NCBI GenBank assembly: GCA_038496675.1
Contig: CM076656.1
Location: 15,506,321 to 15,570,320 of the forward strand
Direction: 5' to 3'
DNA: 64,000 bases
From: Rachycentron canadum
Lineage: Eukaryota > Chordata > Actinopteri > Carangiformes > Rachycentridae
A program made the translations under genes and the position numbers. The notes under the pieces were generated by a model. That model was not told the origin of the DNA. It ran no database searches and was given only the letters and a program-made list of their open reading frames with translations. Each line of letters begins with the position of its first letter. The stretch's first letter is position 1. Of this stretch, positions 1-14,677 are shown piece after piece.

Positions 1-7
1 TACTTAC

Positions 8-3000
8 ATATTTCATATAGCCATGAATCCTCTGGCTCTAGTTCTGGTTCTGGTTCAGGAGTCGGTATTCTTGGTACAACTGCATAACAAATTACAGGGT
101 TAATATAAGACAGAATGACAATGCTGTCACAGTACAGAATACAACACGCTGCTCAGAAGCCAATGCAAACAGCCACTGGTTGCATGCAGTTTTTGAAACG
201 ATCATGTAGAGTCCAGCTTGTTCAGTAAATCAATACCAATGGGGGACTGGGGCAATGCTGGTTTGTCAGTTTGGTTGGTCCACGGCTTTAGTTCAACCAG
301 TCACAACCAGTGAACACAAGCAGGTTTCTAGCTAACATTGCATTGTTTTAAGGGGTGAGATGCCCAAAACACTGAGTCTTTGTCTGCTTTAGTTGCAAAG
401 TCTAAAGCAAAGCAAAACTCTACAGAGGAATTTCTCCCTCAAACAAACCATGAGTGAGCTGTATCTCTACATGGTAACTGAATTCACAAACCACTGATTT
501 CCTTAAGGCACATGGGCTCAGTTTATAACAAAACAGATTATCGCTTGTCTTAACATTTATTGTATAGTAAATGTTAATTGTAAATATTGTTGTTATTTAT
601 TATGACAAAGAGTAAACCAAGTTGAATGAATATATGAAGTCAAGGGGAAAACAAGATGGGCAAGTAGTGTGTGTTCAGTTTTCTCCTATTAATTAACTAA
701 GTACCTGGTTTGGCAGGCACACTTGGTGGCACAAGGTTTGACGGAGCTTGCTGAACACTTTTTTCTCCATTTTCATTATCAGACTGAATGAAAGCTGGAA
801 GAAAAAAGAAAAATGACAATTTGCCTAAGTCATGCTGAGAACATGAGATGAAAATGCTTCAGTTGTCATACGTACAGATGTTTTTTTCATACGCTTCCTC
901 CATGATGAGAGGAATCAGAACTCCATCTGTTTTTTCAACTAAGTAGTTGATCACATCATGCAGGGTGTGACAGGGGACCTACATAGGGAGCAAAGTGTTC
1001 TTTAACAACAGGTGAACAATTCAATACATGAAATGAAACAGATTTTAGTCATTAATAGCACTACATAGATAAGACGTAAGTCAATAACCACAATATAATC
1101 ACAATACTCAAATTGTAACCTTTATCATTGTCTGAGGTGTTTTATTGGTGCCAAGGCGGAAGTTGCAAAATACCTCCCCAGTACACACACACAAGCCCAC
1201 ATACATCATGTTATGGTAGCAGGGAATCATTAAAGACATTAAAACCACTTTATTTTTATTACGCCTTTGGTTTACCAGTTATCACCCTTGTCTTTTCCTG
1301 GAGGTCACATGACCTCAGTATTGACCTCACAGTGGTTTTTAACATTACCACCAAAGATCATTTATAGAAATCACATACAGCAGGTTTGACCATGCAATGT
1401 CAGTCTACTTTATTGTTTGTTTTAAAGAGTCAGTCAGTAACAGCGAGACAAAATCTTTTAATACTTACTGGATTTTCCACGTCAATGCTGAAGCCTCCTT
1501 CATGTTTACGATTCACACGGTAATGTTTGAATATAGAGCTGATAGAGAAAGAGGGAAGGTAAGCAACCAGAAGACATGAATGAACACATCAACACTTTAT
1601 AGACCATGTAACTGAATGAAACAGTTTTGTTTTAGGTGTGTGTGTGTACCCATCATGGTCCTGTCTGGTTGTGACAGCAAAGTTTCCGTTGCTTCCAGGC
1701 CTCAGGAGCAGGTTTCCTCTCTTAGCCTCTTTCTCGAGCAGCAGCTCTGCCTCCAGACGGGACACGCTGTGGTAACATCTGCAGCCAGCCAGAAAACAGT
1801 GATGAGACAGAAGCAAAAACTGAATTCAACAGGTCATTAAAAAGTGGGCCATCAGACCACAACAGGCAAAATTTGTATGCATGTGGATTAAGAGAGTGTA
1901 GATTATAGTAGCAAAGACTGTGCTGTGGTAAAGATCAGCCAGCCAATACCTCATGAAATTAAAACTGAATCCATACAGAGCATTTCATAAAATTATTTTG
2001 TCTGAAAACCTTAAACTATGTGACGCTACAATAGCTCTCTATGGACAGTGATAATTAAAAAAGTAAAATTGTGAACACTTAAACTGTTGGAGGCAACTTT
2101 AAAGACACAGAGACTCAGATACAGGTGTCAACTACTCTATAAAAAAGAAATTTGGCAAAACCAGTGAATATCAATCACATATTCTCATAAGAAAACAAAC
2201 GTATCTTTGCTGAGTTCTTCTTTTTTGTTTTTAACCAGTACGCTTACATACTGGATGAGACCAGAAAAACCAAAGACACAAATGAAAAATAAATCAACAA
2301 ACTCTGAAGTACTTCCAGACCACTCAAGACCTTTCAAATATTATTTTGGTCATGTCACGTTTAGTCACTTAGTCCCATCAGTACTCACGCTGGCATGTCT
2401 GCTTGGAGGCTCAGGTAGGGACTGGAGGTGACAACGGGTGGGGGGGAATTTTTTATTCGTTCTTTCTCCCTTTCTACTGCCTCTTTGAGCATGTGGATCT
2501 GACCTGGTAGCAGGTTAAGGGAGGAGGGGACCGACAGCTGCAGGGAAACACGCACACTTTGCAAATGAGAGGTGTAATCATCTACATCTGGCCCGATGTT
2601 AATGCACCGAAACATCAATGTTTTATCAAACTCAAACTTTAATAATTTTTTCAGGTGATACAATGCTGTATTTTTCTTTGTTCTTTCTATGAAGTGAGAT
2701 TAATCTAATAGTCGACAAACCTGACACACAGAGAGGATATAGCCCTTCCACAACTCACGAGCTTCAGCATTTGGGACCTGGAGAGAAAACGAAGGAGAGA
2801 AACAACTGTGAAAAAAGAGGAATTATTTTGGGGATGACTTACATATTTTCTATGCATGTCCTCACAGTGAATTTGATATTTCCATCTTTCATCTTAAGGT
2901 TGAGTCTGGCTGCATCCAAGTTACGATCCTGGCTGCTGTCATCAGTTACTGAGATCAATCCACTGAGCTCCAGTCTCTCTATGTACTAATGAAACATACA

Positions 3001-4001
3001 CAGAAAGCATTAGTTTGATCAATCATTTGTTTGAGAAATAATCATCCAAATGCGTGTCATTTATTAACCCAAATAACATACATTGGCATCTCTCTTCTCA
3101 TTGTAGAAGAAAAGTGTGTTTCCACACAGGGTCGTCCACAGCTTCCTGGACGTCTGCACAAATAGACATGGAAACATAGTGACTGAAAAACAGCACACTG
3201 AGCACGGAAAACTGGAAAAACAGACATGGAGATGAATCTCACACACGAGTATCAGTTTATATTGTGTAAACACAGTACAAACACGGAAAAGGAAGAAAGT
3301 AAATTATGAGGAAATGGACATTTACAGTCTGTACAGGTGACAATCTTGGTGAGTCAATAACAGCAATGTAATGCATCACCTCATTCATTTACTTTGGTCT
3401 GGCTACGCCTGGGTCGTCCCAGGCAAAATGCTTGCACGTTTTCAGGTGAGTGTGTACAGTTTCTTATCGGTGAGGACGTCGCGGAAAAGCCCAAAGGATT
3501 TATTATTTGCAAAGCCTGCTATGCCAGTTTTCTTCTTTACTCATCTCTCAGCTCCTGGCCTTTTCTAATCTTTCTGGCACAGAGTTGAAAAGCAGTCAGA
3601 CCAGTTGGAGAGACGTGAATGTCGCTCACGGCTTGCTGAAAAACTCAGGTCAAAGTCCATATCACTAACAAGAAACTAATGACAATGTATGACCTAAAGA
3701 CAAGCTGCTCCACCCACGGAAAATAACACTAAACCAGTCTTTATCTGGTGCCGTGTATGAAGTCTGTTACTAAACCACTACACTTGTTTAGTTTTAAGTA
3801 TGAAGCATATCATTAGTAGTTTTGTAATATTAACCATTAACTGTTACAGCAGAACGCCAACTTAAATCAATTTATCTCTCAAGCAGGTGTTAAAAGGCTC
3901 TGACCTGTAAAAAATAATAAAGTAGGTGAGTGTTTAAAAAAATCCCTGGCATCTTTTACACATTGTTGAGATGCCAATGATTCTCTCTTGTGCACACACA
4001 T

Positions 4002-4042
<41 letters not shown>

Positions 4043-4109
4043 AATCATCATTACCAACAATTGACTCATTTCAAACATAACCAGTAATTTAAAGCTAAAA
4101 CAATTAGTG

Positions 4110-4146
<37 letters not shown>

Positions 4147-4622
4147 CTCTATTTTGGCAATCAATTGATCATTAATTAAGTAACTTTCAAAGCAAAGTTG
4201 TTCAACATTTGCTTTGCTTTGCAAGCGGAGGATGTAGCCTTGGGTTTCTCCTCAGATCCAACAACAATAAAAATAAACAAATAATAAACCATTCAATCTT
4301 AAAAAAAGAAATAAATAAATTGAAATGAATCTCTTTCATCTTCCAAACTCAGCATCCAATTAAAAGCTCTGATGAATTTTGTATTTATTATATAATTCAA
4401 CTATTCAACATTCAAATACACAGAATAATAGAATAGAGTTAACCAACACATAAAAGAGATTTTAAAAAGCTTTTGCAGTACATTTCACCTGTTGCACGCC
4501 ACAGTCAAAGACCCCCCCTCTTCTCTGACCTGTACCTTATCTTTGAACGACCTCTTCTCCAGGTATCCTTCATAGTAGCAGCTTGGCAGCTGACTCCTCT
4601 GTCGCGCGGGTCGCTTCGCCAT
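8..4622 (-). CDS. stap2: Signal-transducing adaptor protein 2-like (PH + SH2 adaptor), 3' end outside the window
   Basis: This is an adaptor of the STAP family, which links tyrosine kinase and cytokine receptor signalling to STAT and NF-kB pathways (family knowledge). Coding exons, minus strand: 4536-4622, 3082-3153, 2866-2985, 2721-2777, 2389-2537, 1650-1778, 1469-1538, 876-978, 705-794, 8-79. All have GT/AG borders and compatible phases, giving about 316 residues so far. The start ATG (4620-4622) opens MAKRPARQ, and LPSCYYEGYLEKR begins the PH domain. The PH domain ends at ELWKGYILSV. A linker LLPGQIHML follows, then an SH2 domain (MPACYHSVSRLEAELLLE, with NLLLRPGS as the phosphotyrosine-binding strand, then FKHYRVNRK). 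The tail is proline- and glutamate-rich (VPPSVPAKP, PEPEPELEPE). For exon 3 the donor at 2865 was chosen over the one at 2842 because only it keeps the PH frame. STAP2 is preferred over STAP1 because of the proline-rich tail; the paralogue choice is moderately sure. Confidence 0.85.
4006..4041. repeat. (GA)n microsatellite in stap2 intron 1
   Basis: Uninterrupted AG/GA dinucleotide run of about 36 bases. Confidence 0.95.
4112..4143. repeat. (TTA)n microsatellite in stap2 intron 1
   Basis: Perfect TTA trinucleotide run of about 32 bases in an AT-rich stretch. Confidence 0.95.
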
Positions 4623-6656
4623 AACAATAGACCAGACCAGACTCACGCGGCCACATGTGAGAAAGCTCTGCTCGCTCCTACTGAAGGTCCTTTGACACGA
4701 CCTGTCCACGGATTGACAGGCAGCAGTGTCCTCAATGCTGATTGGCTAATGTGCAGAGGGGGCGGGTCTTTTCTTGGAATTTTATTGAATTTGTGTGACG
4801 TCTCTGCCGAGGATGGAAAACACCTGCGCGTGTCTGATAGTAACAGCAGCATTTAACATTTGTTTTAAAAGTAAAAACAATGACGGGACCAGCTTTCCAT
4901 GTTATTGAGGCTGCACATGCTGCCTCCTTTTGATCTGTGAAATCAAACTTACCTTACCTTCAAATAATGTCATTATTATGACTTTATAAAGCTACTGGAA
5001 CAGTAAAAAGAAAATCCTTCAAGCAATCAATAAATAGTGCAGTAATGTGTTTCTTATCTAGTGTATGAAACAAAGTCATGCAAGGTTAATGTTGTGTGCT
5101 GTGGTCTAAACTCAAACTGCTGATAAAAGTTAAATTATAATCTATATCGCCATGTGTTTCAAGATGTTTGCAAGATTGGAGAGTTTTGATATCAGGTGAC
5201 TGTGGTCAATATCACCTCCTGACACAGCAGCTGAATTAAAGGACCATGTGGGACATGAAGATCTACACAACTGTTGATTTTCATACATTTAACTTGCAAG
5301 TTCATTGTTTGTATCACTTCAAATTCATGGGATTAACAGAAAGATATAAGAAGAGATAGTGGCCCCCTCTGCTGGCTCCGGGTAAAGAAATCAGTTGTCA
5401 GTGTGGAGCCCATTGAAAAGGCTCAGTTGCAAAGTTTAGTTTTTGTTCAGACTGTTGTAAATTTACCTTTGTTGTAATTTTGGAGACTGTAGTAATGAAG
5501 TGGCGCTGATATTGTGTTGGATTATACTAAGTGGTCTTTGTCATAGTTTCTAGTCCATTTATAGTTGAAGTAAAATTAAGATAAAAAAATTCTAATATTA
5601 AATATTCTTTTTATGTGTATTCAGCAAAAGATGAGCTTTGTAATAATTCCAACACACTATTTCAGTTATTGCCTAAATATTTGCTAATCTCTCAAGTTAA
5701 AAATATGTTTCTTTTAGTGATAATTGGTTTTTACAATTTTTTTCCCCCCAAGTCTCAAAACAGGCTTCATTATCTCTCTCTGTATTGGTCAACCATCATC
5801 TGGGATATAAATATCCATTTGTCCTCTACAGTTTCCTGCAAAAGATTATTTGTATATAATACAATGTAAATAATAATTTTTAAAAATCAAATAAAATCTT
5901 CTAAAAGGAGCTATTTACTACATGGATATATTTGTTTTAAATTACTGCACAGTTTTTTGGCCATAAATGTAATCTCCGTCATTAAAGCTCTTGACAAAAT
6001 CAGCGGAAGTGGAGGACAGAACAGGAATCCACCACTATACCACTAATATATTATATTATTACTAATATATTGTCTGGTCTCATTTATTATGACTTCACTG
6101 ATCTTGAGCCAGGACTTTTTTTTTTGCATGAACCATAAAACAATAGAAATATAGTTTGACAAAACAGCAATTTAAGATCCACCTAGCAGCGGTTTCTTGT
6201 GGTTTCAGCCTTGGCAGAAAGCCTTTTATCACTGGATGAATGAGATGCATATGTTAACATTCAAACTGATGTAGTTTTACCCATATGATTAGAGTTAAAC
6301 ATGAAAGTACCTTCCAGACCATGGAAATAGTGGCTGATTATCAGTTATGTCACTACTATGGATTACTTATTTATTAGTCACCATTAATACTAGTTTATAA
6401 TAAAGACTGTAGAGCTTCAGAAAAAGCTAACATATGGAGTTTGGATTGTTTTGTCTACTGTTCTCAAAGTCAAGAGTGGACTCTATTTACCTCAGACAAA
6501 CTTTGTATAAGAATATTTACTTGCAGTCTTGGGCAGGACAAAGAAAGGGAAATCGAAACAAAGCCTGTTATAATCAGGTTAATACATTTCTACAAATCTC
6601 AAGACATAACAGCAACGAATGTGTCACGTTATTACAATTCACCTGAAGTTACGTAG
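4623..6656. other. Spacer between divergent stap2 and rab11b
   Basis: No exon or conserved coding run is visible here. The stap2-proximal part (to about 4.85 kb) is GC-richer and promoter-like. The middle (5.5-6.1 kb) is AT-rich. Short ORFs here lack splice partners and recognisable domains. Confidence 0.6.
4741..4765 (-). promoter_or_regulatory. Probable stap2 promoter: CCAAT box and GC box
   Basis: About 120-145 bases upstream of the stap2 start codon lie ATTGG (4741-4745, a CCAAT box on the minus strand) and GGGGCGGG (4758-4765, an Sp1-type GC box). The assignment rests on motif and position only; the transcription start is not visible. Confidence 0.4.
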
Positions 6657-6666
6657 GTCACGTGAC
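6657..6666. promoter_or_regulatory. Perfect palindromic CLEAR-type E-box (GTCACGTGAC) upstream of rab11b copy 1
   Basis: The decamer GTCACGTGAC lies 151 bases upstream of the rab11b start codon in a GC-richer promoter-like stretch. This is the consensus for TFEB/TFE3/MITF (the CLEAR motif of lysosomal and autophagy genes) and is also bound by USF. Function is inferred from motif and position. Confidence 0.5.
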
Positions 6667-6816
6667 AGCGTTACCGTAACTCCTCGTATCAGCGGCTCTG
6701 CTCTTCCTGCGCAACGTGCGCATTGTCTCCTGTCATCTTGGCACATCTCCCCGGGCAGAGCAGGGGCGATATTTTCCCTCAGGACCGCAGTCTCAGAGAG
6801 GTGATTTTATCCAACC

Positions 6817-9188
<2,372 letters not shown>

Positions 9189-9575
9189 CACTCAATCCCA
9201 TGACACTCATCCCCTCCTCCACATCCACCATGACATCACATCACCTGTGCACTTTCTATTCCCATAGCTCTGCTTACGGCCAACTCCTCCTTCACTCTGT
9301 ACTTTGTTTTTCCTTCTACCTTTCATTCTGTTTTATATAATTCTTCTGAACTCACTCATGCTCTTCTTTTCTGCCATGAAAGAAACCTGAAGCCTTTATG
9401 TCACTTGGTTAGTCGAGTTGTTCATGGAGTCAATGTGAAGGTTCCTGCAATGCAGGAATGAGGCAGTTTTCACTGTCTTAATGAAGCCTATGAAGTTGTT
9501 TGAACTCTACTGAAACGCTGTCATTCACAGGGTGTGACATACATTTCAATGGTTACCACTAGATGGTGCTACGTA

Positions 9576-9762
9576 AATAAACTACAGGCAGTTACTCCAA
9601 CCCGGTGAAGCAGTATTATGCCTTTTGACAGTGTGGTTCTTACGTTCTTCTTACATCAATTAAGTTATCATGCCAAAAATATCCTCATTAGGTATTTATT
9701 GAAGAATATTTGGCTTAAGTTGTCATTGTTTTACTTTCAGAACTGTAAAAATTTACAATAAA
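9576..9762 (+). terminator. Candidate poly(A) signals of rab11b copy 1
   Basis: AATAAA occurs at 9576-9581 and 9757-9762, roughly 390 and 570 bases past the stop codon. Either could end the transcript; cleavage sites are not visible. Confidence 0.45.
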
Positions 9763-11280
9763 ATTCTTGACTAAACTGTCTACACTGATTATACTTGAGT
9801 ACCTCAATTTAGTGGTATTTTACTCCACTGCTTTTCAGAGGTAAGAATTGTACCAATATCAGTATTGTAGGGAAAATGAGCTCCACCTTGTCAACAGTAT
9901 GTTGTAGTTGTAATAAGAATTATATATATAATTCTCTAAATTGGACTATTAAGCATAATGACTACTTTTGATTCTTTAAGTACATTTTGCAGAGAATACT
10001 TATGTTGAATATGTGTTTAAGAAGCATGCTGTCTAGTTAAACTTCTACATTAGTTGCCAAATGCATGAAAGAAAAATGTAACTTAAATCTGAAAGATGAA
10101 TGAATAATTCCTGTGCTGAGATCAGCTTCTGTAGCTGAGGGTACAACAGTTAAACAGAACGGCTGAACCTGTGTTGATTTGAATAATCAATGAAGACCCA
10201 CTGGAAACATTCAAGCATTTTTAGTGCGTTTGTTTTTTTGTTTTTTGTTTTTTTTAACAGGGACTGCCTCCTTCCTGGAGGGTAGGGATTGACATGAAAT
10301 AGTGTTTAAGCTGCTTATGTTTGTCAAATGCAGTGGATAGGATGAGCAGACACAGACTCTCAGATACAGTAGCAAAACTTGTTTGCTTATTTTTCCACCA
10401 GGATTAATAGAGCTGTGGTCAAAAACAGACCTAAAGTAATGAGGCATCCTCATTGGGCTAAGATGATTTGTAAATAGCATCATACAATCAGTGCATCCGT
10501 ACAGTTGTGACCACACAGATGTTCTCACATGAAAATATAACAGTAGTACAAAGCAAGGAGCAGACAAACAGCACGAATGTAGCTAACCATCTAAACAAGG
10601 AGAACAAATCAACCGATTTAGTGTTCACCAATAATTTATCATTAACATATTTTATTTGCTTTGCAAACAATGCTTGGCTGATTGCAGGTACCAGGATTTT
10701 GGTGAAGACATCTTTCTTTTTTTCCACAGCACACCATAAACATCAGAGTATTTAAAAATGTGAATACTGAAAGATTGCAACAAATGGTATATTAACATAC
10801 CCACAATCCAAAGAAAGACATGAATTAAAATATTACGAAAATATTATATAACATAACATAACTAACATCTACATGTTCATTTATGAAATAAAGAAAACTG
10901 ATTAAAAATCTCTAATTGGGTTTCAATTGTGGAATCTGTATAAATTAACTTACATTATGCTAAATGTAATGCAAAATGACTAATGAAACAGGATCTGTTT
11001 CGTGTTGCTCTGATAACTGGCATGAGCAGGCAAGCAGCTAAAGAAGGAGCAGTGTTGCATAATTTCTCGACAACTTTGTTAATACCACCAATACAGAAAA
11101 CAAGCTCAAATCAAATTACATCAACTTAGAAATGCTGTTGTTTCTTGTTTTCAAGCTATTTCGATTTACAACACCTCTTTACATTGCTTTGCATCAATGC
11201 ACAGATAAAACCCAATACTCAGAATAAAGCCTTGTTCGTGAGAAACAGTAAACACATGGATGACCAAATGACTCATAAGC

Positions 11281-11760
11281 CCCCGCCCCCGCCCTCACCC
11301 CCCCCCGCCCCACNNNNNNNNNNNNNNNNNNNNNNNNNNNNNNNNNNNNNNNNNNNNNNNNNNNNNNNNNNNNNNNNNNNNNNNNNNNNNNNNNNNNNNN
11401 NNNNNNNNNNNNNNNNNNNNNNNNNNNNNNNNNNNNNNNNNNNNNNNNNNNNNNNNNNNNNNNNNNNNNNNNNNNNNNNNNNNNNNNNNNNNNNNNNNNN
11501 NNNNNNNNNNNNNNNNNNNNNNNNNNNNNNNNNNNNNNNNNNNNNNNNNNNNNNNNNNNNNNNNNNNNNNNNNNNNNNNNNNNNNNNNNNNNNNNNNNNN
11601 NNNNNNNNNNNNNNNNNNNNNNNNNNNNNNNNNNNNNNNNNNNNNNNNNNNNNNNNNNNNNNNNNNNNNNNNNNNNNNNNNNNNNNNNNNNNNNNAACCC
11701 CCCCATCCCATCCCTACCACCACCCCATCCCTACCACCACCCCACCCTGGGTACATCGTG
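11281..11760. other. 382-base assembly gap (N) inside a C-rich low-complexity tract
   Basis: Positions 11314-11695 are N. The left flank is C-rich (CCCCGCCCCCGCCCTC type). The right flank carries repeated CATCCCTACCACCACCCC units. Sequencing or assembly probably failed in a CCC-rich satellite; the true gap length is unknown. Confidence 0.9.
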
Positions 11761-12227
11761 GCATTTAATCCTTTGTTCTTCAACAAACAACAAACAACAA
11801 ACAAATGATTAACTGGAGCGTTATGTGGGACAACCCATCACAAGCTAAATGTTCCAAAGAGTAATGTTAGTGAGGACAAGAGGCCAGGGTGAGGAAATGG
11901 CTCAACAGCCACAGGTCACTGGTAATGTACACTGCCAGCAGTCAAACAGATGTGGTTTCAATTTCCCACTACTGAAATACACCCTGTTCCTGTAGCTAAT
12001 GTTGCACAATGGTTCTAAGGATCACATTTCCCATGAATGAGGAGAGTGGAGGAGGATAAAAAAAAAGAATTAATGCTTATTAACAGTTAAGAATCAGTTT
12101 GGAAATGTCCTCTGAAAAGGAGACTGAAATGGTCTGGCTTTCCTCCTGACAAATTACTCTTTACACATTTAGTAAAATATTGTTTAAACCTGATAGTTAT
12201 GAAGTAACTGAAGATGAGTGACTGATT

Positions 12228-12440
12228 AAAGGAAAGACCAGGGTGACAATGGCCCCATCCATAGGGGATGAGGGGGTCACTGAATGGTTTGATGAGTATA
12301 AAAATGATGTGAATCATATATGGTGACCTTCTCAGTCACAGATCTAAATCCAGCTGAACACTTATGGGATATTTTGGACTGACAACACCTCAATAAGACA
12401 CTTTACATTGGTTTTCCTTTTAATATGTCACCCATCCAAG
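12228..12440 (+). mobile_element. Truncated Tc1/mariner-type transposon relic
   Basis: The plus strand reads like the end of a Tc1-type transposase gene: GDEGVTEWFDEYKNDVNH, then a frame-broken version of the SPDLNPIEHLWEILD block (the second catalytic Asp region through the final acidic residue). A TGA interrupts after NHIW, and a one-base loss precedes the DLNP-like codons. At about 12370 the sequence jumps to what looks like the 3' non-coding end of the element, so most of the C-terminus is deleted. It is a dead fragment. Family assignment is from memory of common teleost copies. Confidence 0.6.
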
Positions 12441-14677
12441 ATATTATCAACACAATTATGCATATAATCCAGACTTTTGAGCTTTTGTGTAGACAATTGA
12501 TCGATCTAGTGGAAGATTAATGAAAAGCTAATAGGAAGAACAAACAATGGTCAAAGTACAATAATCAAAATAAAAATTAAATAAAGTGACAAAGCTATAA
12601 ATTCCAATCCACGCATTTGAGAAGAACAAAATCCAGAAGCAAATGATTGTTATTTTGGAATTAAAATTCAGTTTGCTATAAAAAAATCTTTTTTCGTCAT
12701 AAGATTTAAAGCCTACCCCCTTGCTCCCAAAGCCGCCTGTGTAGTATACCTCAGGTATTTTTTAATTTTTTTTAAATTGAATTGCACACATATAATAATA
12801 ATAATAATGCTGAACTCTAGGCTTAACATCTGTATTACCCTTGACAGGATCATTGTAAAACCAATGTTTTTGAGTTTGTGGCTTCTATCAACTGTCTCCT
12901 CATTGCCCAAATTAAATGGAATGAAGAAAAAATCCATGTTCAAAAGTGGACCACGTCATGACATGGAAATCTGGAAACCAGGCAAGTTTGTGTTTTTCTG
13001 CCTCTTAAAGCAGAGAAGATCATCTCTACCTGGTCAAACAGCCACTATAAGCGACTTGATTATAAACTGCACCCAACTATACACAAGAGAGAGAGAGGAC
13101 GACTCCTCTTCCAAACTGCTAACACAGCCAGTACGAGTTGATTCTGGTCAGTAACATCACAACATAATGAAGGAAAGTTGGCACCTCCGAAAAAGACAAC
13201 ATTCATCACACAGAGAGCACATGAGCATCTAGTGGCCTGCTTGAAACAAAATACAAAACAAAGCTAAAGTCAGATTTGGCCTTAGTGGTGCTTGCATAAC
13301 GTGTCCAACATGACAGTCATTGTTGGCAGGTTAAATTTACGTTAGTCTGGCAGAAGCACTAAACACCCCCGCCTGAGTAACTATGTTTAACCATGACTTG
13401 AACGACACAAGCTTGCAAGACATTTCTATATCCCTGATTGTTGTGATCATGAAAACTACACACATTTAGCAATGTGTATTGCTTTAGAAAGTAAAACAAA
13501 AACAAATTAAATGCTAATAATAAGTATTTCAACAGGCCATTAAAAAGGATGTTTCAGTACATGGTACCAGCTACTGAACGCTTGTGGAAATGATCCTCTA
13601 AAAGCCACCTTGATGGGAGTTGACTATCAATCTATATAAAGACCTACGTGTTAAGTGCTGATAATACAAGAACCTCTATGAGGACACTGTTAAATCCTAC
13701 TTAAGTAGGAATAGTAAATCTGTTCATTCTTTAGTGGTTTAAAAAATGATTTTACAATACACTAACAGTAAAAAAAAAAATCCCCAAAAGTTATTAACAG
13801 TGGTTGCATGCATGACTGTGCATGTTGTTAGAGGTCTCTTCATGTACTGCGACAATCTCCATGTACACAGTGTTTTATTGCACAATCTCTGACTTTACTA
13901 ATGTGACACTGCCATCCATTCTTGGATGAGATGCAACAATGGACGCAGAAAAAACACTGAAAGACATCCAGTAGGCTTGTGTTACACTGACGACTGATCT
14001 CCGACAACATACTAGTATCTGATTTGCGAAATGTAAATAATCGAAGAGCTATGCTTTTCAATAAGTGCTTGAAATAGCTCCTCCTTAGATAATACTGTGC
14101 AGAGAATACAAGGCCTAAGTAGGTAAGTGCATGCCAAGATATGACATGTACCTCGCAGTTTACACACTTCATATCATTGCAGCACAACAATGAATAAATG
14201 TGCTACTCTCTGCAGTCTGTGAATCATCGATGGGTTGTTGAAACTAAGCAGAGCAGCCATTGGAACATTTCAGAGTCCACTAAACAAGTAAGTTTGGTCC
14301 ATCCCTTACTTCACTTTCAGCTGTTATCATCACTAGGCAGATGAGCAGACTGCGTCCTTATCTCCGCTCACTTTCATGTGCTGCTCCATTCTTCAGTGCT
14401 TTTGCATAAGCTTGGTCAACACCCAGCATGACAACAGGCAGACTTCATATAAATGTGCTCAGTTCTGCACCCACACAAGAACAGATTTGTAAAAAAATGT
14501 GCAATGTGAAAATATAAGTACCAACGGAGCAACGAAAAAAAGAAAAAAAAAAAAAGAAAAGAAAGCAACAAAAAAAGCCCACAAGTGCTTCTTCAAAGTC
14601 TTGCTTGGCTGGCATGATGCACTGAGAATCAGCCCCCACACATTAAAGACATTGTTATTTTCGACCAGCATTTGGTC

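Larger units (their letters stand above)
9763..14250. other. Spacer between rab11b copy 1 and marchf2 (convergent genes)
   Basis: No coding exon recognised. It holds AT-rich sequence, a Tc1-type transposon relic (12228-12440) and an assembly gap (11314-11695). The right-hand part probably overlaps the marchf2 3' UTR, whose end is not visible. Confidence 0.6.

Noticed and set aside
2841..2865. Downstream donor (GTAAGT at 2842) for stap2 exon 3
   Set aside because: It looks stronger but shifts the next exon out of the PH-domain frame; the donor at 2865 restores the family alignment.
4473..4856. A 127-codon plus-strand frame antisense to the stap2 first exon
   Set aside because: It overlaps the first coding exon and promoter of stap2 on the other strand and shows no domain.
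11145..11804. Long open frames on both strands across 11.2-11.8 kb
   Set aside because: They run through the N gap and consist of N-derived X residues flanked by low-complexity Pro/Gly.
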